Positions 55,976 through 64,000 of a DNA stretch of 64,000 bases are shown piece after piece. The notes under the pieces were generated by a model, which saw only the letters and a list, made by a program, of their open reading frames with translations, was not told the DNA's origin and did no database searches. Positions within the stretch are counted from its first letter, which is position 1. Each line of letters opens with the position of its first letter. Position numbers and translations under genes: made by a program. The stretch is from Spirodela intermedia. Its lineage: Eukaryota; Streptophyta; Magnoliopsida; Alismatales; Araceae. The stretch lies in the NCBI GenBank assembly GCA_902729315.2, contig LR746273.1, forward strand, positions 1,971,001 through 2,035,000, in the 5' to 3' direction.

Positions 55976-56208
55976 CAGGCCTTAGTTTCTGTGTGGGCGG
56001 AAAGCTAGAAGACGTATTGTTAGGCCAGTGACAAGTGCTAGATGTAAAATTTTCAACGTCTGTTGTGTATATTTCTTATATATAAGTTTTATAATGCTGA
56101 GTTCTAATGTGAAAAACCACAGGGAAGGAATGGAATACCCCTCAAAGACTCTAGGACTCTGCTCCGTCCTTTCTCGCTCTTTTTCCCATCTTGTTTTCAG
56201 TTCCCGTA

Positions 56209-56239
<31 letters not shown>

Positions 56240-56795
56240 TCGCTAGTTCAGGAAACAGCGTTATCAAACCCGATGACCTGAAATCAGAATTCATTTTCAA
56301 AGGATTATGTACCAGTGCATGTTCTCATCAACCTGATATTGCGGTACAGCAGAATACAAAACGCTAGCTTCTTCGAACGTTCGTAAAGAGGGTGTGGCTG
56401 ACCTAGTTCGTTAAGATCTGGGTTCATGATTTTATGAAAATTTGTTAGGAGTCAGTCATACCCATGGCTTCATTTCGCTACATAGAAATCTATTAACTTC
56501 ATTGATGACGATATGTATACAGGAGCTCATAGAAACTGTTCACTTTGATAGATTAATCTTGTCCTTCCTCTGATCTTCGAAAGTATTTTTCAATGATCTG
56601 TCCAACTGATTTCCGAGGACCCAGAGTGTCACGGCGAAGGCCTTCTCCCAGTCGCCTGTTTTTATCTCAGATAGGCTTAGAAGAAACCGCAACGTTGCAG
56701 CAAAAGCTTTCCAAAGGAGCTGAACCGAGGGGCGGAGGGGATGACGACTGCAAAACTCAAACCTACCACGCTGCTGATCTGCCAATATCTGCGTG

Positions 56796-56812
56796 GGTGT
56801 GTGTGTGTGTGC

Positions 56813-56859
<47 letters not shown>
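56796..56859. repeat. (GT)n followed by (GA)n microsatellite
   Basis: About 36 bp of GT-rich repeat then 26 bp of GA, directly abutting. A similar GA-to-GT-to-poly-G series occurs at 57084-57178. Confidence 0.9.
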
Positions 56860-59800
56860 TAATCCTCCAAGGATGGGCAAAAGCCGTGATACGACCTCAT
56901 GTTTTCTAGAAAAAGCAGGCGAGTGAGGATTGTCTAGCGTTTGAGTACGTCAAAAGGTGAGGGGAAAGCAAGAAAAGTGATACGTTCTTCATCACCTCCC
57001 TAAACCTATTTTTATCGAGCGCTCGTGACATCTTTCCTCATCCCAAGGGTTGAGGGGGAAATGGGTGTAGGGAGGAAGGGAGGGAGAGAGAGAGAGAGAG
57101 AGAGAGAGAAATAGATGGAAAGATTGGTAGAGAGAGAGAGAGATTGTGTGTGTGTGTGTGTGTTGTGGGGGGGGGGGGAGGGGCGGGGGGCAGAAATGGA
57201 GAGGGAGGGAGAGAGAGAACTTCTTGAAAGGCAGAAAATCCAAGGAGGCAGAAACAGACTCCCGGCGTCTGCTACCGGACGGCCTATGTATCAAAGGCAA
57301 CCCAACAAATGGAACACAACAAAAAAGAAAAAGAGATCTGTGTTCTTGGCTGCGGTGAAAACCTGATCTCCGAGCACTTCTTCCTGCAACTGTGAAATTA
57401 TTTATTCAACTACATAGTACACACAGTAAAGTAGGACTATACTATGTTGCCTCTTTTGACAACACATATGTCCCCCTCCCTCGTCGTCTTGTTCCTTGAA
57501 GGAACCCCCTTGCCCCCTGCCTGCTTCTCCATTTAAGGATGGTGCGAACTTAAACCGCAGGGGGGGAGTTCGTGAGCGGCGTACAGTAGAACAAGGTACC
57601 TCGTCCTGGAGCTAGCTGCCTGCGAGGGCCTCTTCCTCCTCCTCTTCACGATACTCTGCGACATCTCTGAGACCTCGCCCGGCCCCCCCGCGCCCTTCAC
57701 CTTGTCTCTCTCCTCGCCACCAACTTGAGCCATGGTCGCCGTCGATGAAGAACCTTTTTCTCTCCATTTTCTTAGATATGTGACAGTTTCTTACTGCAAG
57801 TTGTACCCCGCCATGTGGGGATACGACGGCTTTCAACCTCGTTGAATGAGTTGTGATTTGACAGAGGAATCGCGAGGGTTGCTGTTTCTGTAGAAACGGT
57901 GTCAGGGCTTCCTGCTGAGAGCCAGGGTGGCTTCAAAGAATTGAGGAGATACTGTTGCAGGAGGCGATCGCCACTCTTCGTCGTAAAAAAATTGATATTG
58001 TTGCTGAATTAATAGCCCCTTTCGCTACGATCTCAACCGGTTACTACCTTCTTCAGATAACCATCGAGGACGACGAGGATTGCTTTATGAACCAAACTCC
58101 GTCCAACTCCTCTTCTTCAGCTAAAGCTGACTATTATCCCTTCTCATCTTATCCATCTCTTTGTGCTCTTGGTAGCTTCTCTTCGTCTGGTCATAGACCC
58201 TTTCACCTTGGCTATTCAACCTGATATACGAATGCGGTTTTCGGATCATCGTGCGTTTCAACTGACGTGATCCTGATGTGAGATCAGAGAGAGAGCAACG
58301 AGTGTCGAGGATGGTAGCTATAGAAGGATGCACCATTCACATGTGCGCCGCCGTAAAGCATACTGGTGTGGATTATTGTATCATCATTGAGAGAGCGAAG
58401 TGTAGAGTCAAGGAAAAGTCAAAACCGGTCCATCCTTCACACGTGCTGGGTGAGGACGATAGCAGTCTTTGAGAGAGAGAGAGAGAGAGATCAGCCACCA
58501 GGCTTCAGTGTGTGTGTCGACGGATAAACGGATTCACGTCCGCCGCCGTGGAGAATGGAATCGAATATTGCACTATCAGTGTGTGTGTGTGTGTGTGAGT
58601 GAAGGAGAGAGAGAGAGAGAGAGTAGAAAGGAAGGATGAACGGGTGCACCCTTCACCGAACCTGCATCGCCGTAAAGCGAGCTTGGCGTCGATGCCTTCC
58701 ATTTTTCTTTACATAAACAGTTGGAACTTCATGTGATCTTCTTGATCGTACATTCACTGTGCATCGTCTTGCCGTTGGACCGCGCGCTTACGATTCTTGC
58801 GAACAGTACGATTGTATCCATTTTAGGCCTGTATGAACATTTATTCGCCTTCAACTACTCAGCCATTAAAGTACTACACACGGGATTTTGTAAAATAATT
58901 TTTTAATAGATTGCCGCCGGGAAATCGAAAGTTTATCTACCTGCGTGGGAGATAATGTCAATCTTGTTTCAATTACCTAACCTTCAATCTTATTACTATT
59001 TTAACAATTTTAAGTGTTTGCGATCTCCCACGCTAATTCTGTCTCCGTTCCAAGGTTCGTGAAAACATCTGATATGGATCGTGATCCGATACAATCTGAT
59101 CATAATCTAGTAATTCTAGTGTACTAATTCATGTGTGCCGGCTGTACTCCAGTTCATTCAAATCTAAAGATAAATTTCTCAATGATTTGGTCAATATATA
59201 TAACGATTTGTCAAGGGAAACACGGCTCGGAGTTGAATGACTTTTGCTGTCCGAACGGATGCTGTTCTCCCTGTTTGTGATTGACAACGGCCGGTCAACT
59301 CACAACAGCCCGCCGATTGGGTACCTCAAACTCACAGTTTTGCTTTCCCATCCTCTATGATTCATCTAGGTAGTTGCGTGTACGATTTGATCTCTCTCTT
59401 TCTCTCTCTCTCGTCTCTCGCTCATATTCGATATGACCGGTGGAAGGCCGGCACTGAAATGTCTTCATCTAGTAGAAAGGCCTCTCTCTCGGAGATTTCA
59501 ATGAACGACGACCATTGAGCACCAAATGGGACAAAATGAGTAATCAAGAATGCGTGGAGCTCAGTTTATGACGACCAAAGGGCAAACCCAATCCATTTAA
59601 CCGTCGACCAATTTCCATAAATGTCTACTATTTTGACGAAAAGGCTCCTGAGAGGTAGCCTAATTTCTGTTCGGATCTCCCGACATTTTTTCGGTGGGCT
59701 CCATGGAGAAACGAGGTAAATTCCGGTGGGGCCGGTCACACAAGGGGTCCACTTTGTGAGTGTGCCTGAATGGTGCTTATAGTTGGAAAAAAAATGTGCA

Positions 59801-60057
59801 CCGACAAGGCGGCCCATGCCAGTAGAAAACATGAGGATCACCTTTACGCGTTACTCTGTTACTTCCCTTCAAGGAGAAGATGTACCTTCCGTCAAGATTC
59901 AGGAACTGGGACTCTTAAGGTGCAGCCCAAGATGACTTTTTTAACAAATTTAGACGTCAAAATCAAACCCAGAAAGGGATCGATAGGGGTGAATCCTGAT
60001 TTAAAGCAGATTTTGACAAAGATAAGACCTAAGCTAAGAGTCTGAAAACTGTTTATT

Positions 60058-60096
<39 letters not shown>

Positions 60097-61015
60097 TCTC
60101 TCATCGCTGCATTCAAAGGACCAAGGTTTCCGCAAACTTTATGTATGACCATGTTTATAACCTGTTTATGAACCGAATTTTTAATAATAGTTGCATATTG
60201 GCTTTTATCACGGTATATTGGTGATTATACAGAGGCTTCTATGCCTCTCCATTTCTGTCTCTTGACTATATACTTTATCAATTGTTGAGTCTACAATGTG
60301 TTTACTAGGCTTTTTTCCTTTGAGCCTGAATCGTTATTAATAGTCATGGACCGATTATTATAAAAATAGACTTGATTCTAAAGATGGACTGAGATTCTCT
60401 CCCTCTCTCTCTCTCTCTCTCTCTCAGAAAACATTATTTCTAGGCTTTTTCTCTATGCCTGACTTAATTTTAATTTTATATTTTATATTGGTAAAAAAAT
60501 AGACGTGATTTTGATGATAAGCCTTGCTCAATGGGAATTGGCTTTGATTTGGAAGGCCTAGATTTTTTTTCCACGGTATTAGAGATAATGGTTACTATCA
60601 GGATGTAACACACTCATTTTTTTTATCCACACGATGGAACTCAGAAGCCAACTAGCCTATTAAAGAGGGTATTATGAATACTCTCATACTAAAATACCCT
60701 AGATCTAGACATAATTATAAAGTAGACTTACGCCATTCAATTCTAAATAGCTTGGAATTTGATGGCTGAATAATTTTCAAATGATCGGTGCATTCTAGTT
60801 TATTGACACCTCTATACATTGTCCAGATATGTACTTACGATTATACTATCATGACAAGGACGTGTATTCCCGTGTAGAGCCATCAACGTCAAGAAAACGG
60901 GTCGTTCACGCCGTCCCGGACCCTGATTTGGATTGAGAGCTGACTCTTGCAAGAAAGAAGGTAAAAGGCTGTTATCTTCTTAAGTTCAATAATTTACTGG
61001 GAAAATAGGGCATTT

Positions 61016-61017
<2 letters not shown>

Positions 61018-61058
<41 letters not shown>

Positions 61059-61060
61059 GC
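61018..61060. repeat. (CT)n microsatellite downstream of the metalloproteinase gene
   Basis: CT run with two interruptions, about 180-220 bp beyond the minus-strand stop codon at 61236, in or after the 3' UTR. Confidence 0.85.
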
Positions 61061-61235
61061 TACAGTATGCCCTTTTCTCCTTGCTTTAATGAATTAATTT
61101 TCTCCCAATCTATACTATATTGAATTATTATTTCTCTATCTATGTTTCCTAGGGAGAAAGCCCAAAGAATCAGCTTGCTCAATCCCTCTATTCAGAATTG
61201 CCTCCAAAATAGTCGAGGTTACGAGAAAAGAAGAT

Positions 61236-62321
61236 TCAGAGCATTTTAACGTATGAGGCCACAGCCAAGGCCCACAGGCAACCTCCTCGGATGACGTCGA
61301 CGACATTCCCGATTCTTGCGGCGGAGGAGGTCTCCGATGCGAGGAGGGAATCGAGGCGGAAATGAGGGTTGGAGCCGTAGAGAAGTTGCATCCCTTCCAC
61401 GTCGTCTCTGTGGAGCTTCAACTTCCTTTTCCGCGGGATCAAGCTAGGGTACATGATCGCTTCCTTCACGGGCGAATGAGCCAGGCCCAACACGTGGCCA
61501 ATCTCGTGGGTCGCCACCGATTCGAGGTCAACCGCCACCGGGGATTGCTCCTTCTCAAAGTCCAACGCCCACGTCTCCGCCGTGTCCAGGTGCAGCCTTC
61601 CGTTCTCCGGCGAGAAGGCGTGTGCCAGCACCCCGAGCACTCCGTCGAAGGGCTCTCCGTCCCCATGGTCGCCGCCGTGGAATCCCACCTTGATATCGGC
61701 CGCCCAGTACTCCTCCACCTCCACGAAGCTCACCGGAATCACCGCCGCCCACCTCCCGAAGGCTCGCCGGAAAGCTGCCTCCACCTCCGCTCGCGGGATG
61801 TAATCGATGAAGTTTCCCGGGAAGAACCCGTAGGTGAGGTTCACGGGGGCCTTTCGCCGCCACGAGGGGCGCCCCGAGAAGAAGGCGTACCGCTGAGAAT
61901 TCCGCCGCTGCGGGCGCATGTTCTGGTCGTCCACACCGCATCTCGGAGCCATCATCTGGTTCACGGTGGCACCATCGAGCCTGCCGGTGATGGCCATGCC
62001 GAGCTTCGACTGGTAGAGAGAGACGGCGGATTCCAGGACCTCGTCGAAGGCGTCGGTGAAGTTATTACCGTCCCTACTGGCGACTCTGCGGTGGTCGGAG
62101 AGGTTGGAGGGGAGGTACCCGAAGCGGTGGAGGTACCTCTTCAGCTCCGCCACGCCGGTCTTCTGATCGCCGAGCTCCGCGTCTACCAGGCCCTCGAACG
62201 CGGCCCAGGCGCCGCCAACCGACGGCGACCTGAGATCCCAAGGAGATGTTCGTGCTGCTGATGAGGGAGGATGTGCGACGACCATGGACAGTACGAGGAG
62301 GGGAACGATCGCCGGCAACAT
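61236..62321 (-). CDS. Matrix metalloproteinase (plant MMP, M10A)
   Basis: Intron-free, 361 residues from ATG 62321 (MLPAIVPLLVLSMVVAHPPS); the codon two upstream is TTG. Features in order: signal peptide (1 to about 23); peptidoglycan-binding-like propeptide (LKRYLHRFGYLP, AVSLYQSKLGMAITGRLDG); cysteine switch APRCGVDD with C128; structural metal loop HGGDHGDGEPFDGVLGVLAH; catalytic HEIGHVLGLAH with H272, E273, H276 and H282; Met-turn AIMYP with M290; and a hydrophobic end (CLWALAVASYVKML) that could be a GPI-anchor signal. Plant MMPs are extracellular zinc endopeptidases in wall and matrix remodelling and defence, usually intronless and 340-380 residues, so this copy looks intact. An out-of-frame ATG at 62331 overlaps the start. 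The antisense frames here are shadows. Confidence 0.95.
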   Translation of the reverse strand: MLPAIVPLLVLSMVVAHPPSSAARTSPWDLRSPSVGGAWAAFEGLVDAELGDQKTGVAELKRYLHRFGYLPSNLSDHRRVASRDGNNFTDAFDEVLESAVSLYQSKLGMAITGRLDGATVNQMMAPRCGVDDQNMRPQRRNSQRYAFFSGRPSWRRKAPVNLTYGFFPGNFIDYIPRAEVEAAFRRAFGRWAAVIPVSFVEVEEYWAADIKVGFHGGDHGDGEPFDGVLGVLAHAFSPENGRLHLDTAETWALDFEKEQSPVAVDLESVATHEIGHVLGLAHSPVKEAIMYPSLIPRKRKLKLHRDDVEGMQLLYGSNPHFRLDSLLASETSSAARIGNVVDVIRGGCLWALAVASYVKML

Positions 62322-64000
62322 GGCCAAGCATGCGGAGGAGGAGAGGGAAGGAACAGGGCCGAGAGGAGAAGACGGAGCGGAGTCGTAACCCTGCGGAGAA
62401 CTCGGTACTTAATGGAGAAGTCGCCGCCGAGTCTGCCGCCAGCTGCTCGCAGTTTAGGCCGCCGGACGACGGCGGAGGTTAGGGAAGCCGGCAGACCTTC
62501 CCTCCAGTGGGTGGCCAACGGTCTCTTCCCTTCTGGTTACGTTAGTTGCATCGGGGACAAGACTATTCACCGGGAGGTCCACTAAAGGTCCTCGTGGACG
62601 TGGGGCTATTGGGTTGGCCATCAGATGGCGGCGGGAGTGAGGCCCTTCCAAGAATATCTCCGTCAGCCGCTGTCGAGGAAACGTAGGCAAGTGGGACCCA
62701 GTAAAGGATCAGAAGGCCAGGGATGGGGCACGTCAGCATTTCGAACCGTAATGGCTGCCGCGTTTTTAATCTAGTACGTAATTATGGACATGGACCAGGG
62801 GTATATTTGAATGTGGGCCCAAGATCGATCCCTCAAGAAGCCACCAATTAGGTAGTATAATAATAGGGCTGGAAGTTTGTTGGACCCATCGGAAGACCGA
62901 TGCTTTTTTCTTATTGGGCTGGCCCATATATATCCATCATAGCCTCACGACGTGGGGGTCACTTCACGGAGCCTTCGAGCACGCGGACCGTCGGATGAAG
63001 AGAAAACCAGCCTGCTTGATCTCTAAGGAAGTTGACCGAGCGCCGCCACCAAACCCGACCAAAACTGGATATTATATTATATTATGTATTTATATTAAAT
63101 TGGGTGCGTTTATTTTATTTTAAACATAAAAATAAAATTCGCTCCTCACGCCAAAAGCCTGTTGCACCGCCCATCACTCTATCAACTCATGGCGAACGAA
63201 TTTTTGACTCATAATCCAGTTCCAACCAAGAAAGCGAGAGAGAGCGAGCGAGCGAGCGAGAGCGAGAGAGAGAGAGAGAGAGAGTAGCTTTGTAGCGAGC
63301 GACTCAGCCGGGTTGGGTGTTTAGGTTGGTGTCGTCGTCGAAGGGACGTCGGCTTTGACGTTGGGAGATGAGACCGGCGAGGGACTCCTCGGCTGCGGCA
63401 AACTTGAATATCCTCACGGGACCTGCCGCTGGAACGGTCTTGGGATTGGGATAGAACCCCAAGGTCAACTTGTTGGATTATGACAGCCTTGCAACCACGG
63501 GTCTACGCTCTCTCTCTCTCTCTTTCTCTCTCTCTCGGTCCTCTTCCACTAGCTCCAAGCTCCTCGAGGCCGCTCGCCCTCCTTGAAGTCAACGCCGTGG
63601 TCTATGAATTGGCACGTAGAAAGAGAAGTTATGAGAGTAACTATGGGTTTGACGAAGGCTGGCCTTTGTCTAACTTTTCTGCCCCAAGAGGGAGGGGGGG
63701 GGGGGTGGGTACTGCCAAATCGGTAACAGGGACCGGCCACGAGGGCAAGCTTCCACGTAGGATTTCTCTTCTGTTCGGACTCTGACGCTTAGGCTTACGT
63801 AGGAAGCGATGTTCTGGACAGGACTTCAGAGCTTATCTCGAACTTAGTCCGGGGAAGATGACTCGCTAAGCTAGAAGAATGCGACAGATGGCTCCAATAT
63901 TAATGAAAGAGAGGATTGACGGTGATCTGAAGACCAAGTCACCAGAAAGAGAGGATTGGGTATTGACGACTTTTGTGAAGGCCAATCTTGGATGAGCTCT
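62322..64000. other. Upstream flank of the metalloproteinase gene to window end
   Basis: 62.3-62.6 kb is the probable promoter and leader of the metalloproteinase gene. 62.7-63.2 kb is AT-rich. A GA-rich leader-like run (63236-63285) precedes ATG 63368 with a 25-codon frame (MRPARDSSAAANLNILTGPA onward), then a CT run at 63511-63536. No gene can be named. Confidence 0.45.

Larger units (their letters stand above)
55976..61235. other. Gene-poor interval rich in microsatellites
   Basis: Many GT/GA/CT runs (56796-56859, 57084-57162, 58580-58622, 60064-60091, 60401-60424). The minus frame 57533-57733 (MAQVGGEERDKVKGAGGPGE onward) has a plausible start but no recognisable content. 58.3-58.7 kb contains two diverged copies of GGATGCACC-TTCAC-GC-CCGTAAAGC. 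No gene is supported. Confidence 0.45.

Noticed and set aside
61362-62261. Long plus-strand frame of 299 codons opposite the metalloproteinase
   Set aside because: Exact antisense of a GC-rich conserved protease gene; its residue pattern mirrors the third-position GC of the real gene and has no motif.

Overview
This window is nuclear DNA from a flowering plant. The gene families are plant-specific (ZAT-type C2H2 factor, beta-expansins, U/P-type cyclin, remorin, class-A GATA factor, plant matrix metalloproteinase), introns follow GT/AG, and spliced exons join in frame. GC-rich exons in an AT-rich background with very many (GA)n/(CT)n tracts suggest a monocot such as a Zingiberales member or a palm; that placement is an inference. 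I see no rRNA, tRNA, CRISPR or operon-like structure.

Layout. 1-475 (minus) is a broken remnant resembling the N-terminal part of the COPII coat organiser SEC16. 1389-1768 is a ~190 bp tandem duplication. 2267-4190 is a short Ty3/gypsy-type element on the minus strand with paired ~310 bp LTRs, a primer-binding site, a polypurine tract and a decayed gag. 4476-6674 is an AT-rich tandem repeat whose second unit was split by a decayed Ty1/copia element (4767-6426). 6.7-12.1 kb holds one possible exon. A single-exon ZAT-like repressor lies at 12160-13389 (minus). Two tandem beta-expansin genes lie at 19941-21340 and 23591-24916 (both minus), with identical sizes for their first three exons. A U/P-type cyclin is at 30307-31066 (minus).

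From 34 to 44 kb is the gene-densest part: an F-box/LRR gene with a 3.3 kb intron (33969-38741, plus), a six-exon remorin only 568 bp downstream (39310-41116, plus), and a GATA factor (42953-44103, minus). 45.0-46.0 kb carries eight perfect CACGTG boxes ending just before a promoter-like stretch and a possible short first exon at 46084. A small NFD6-type mitochondrial protein is encoded at 50219-50645 (minus); gypsy gag debris starts within about 400 bp of its start codon and is followed by a second gag fragment in the opposite orientation. A small Cys-rich 'MVDL' zinc-finger protein (55430-55975, plus) and a single-exon matrix metalloproteinase (61236-62321, minus) complete the set.

The genes are independent plant genes with no shared pathway visible, apart from the two expansins, which are tandem duplicates. 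I found no convincing new multi-gene system. The least explained signals are the G-box cluster with its cryptic plus-strand start, a near-perfect 22-bp hairpin inside the F-box intron, the oppositely oriented gag fragments beside NFD6, and the C-terminal extension of one expansin copy.
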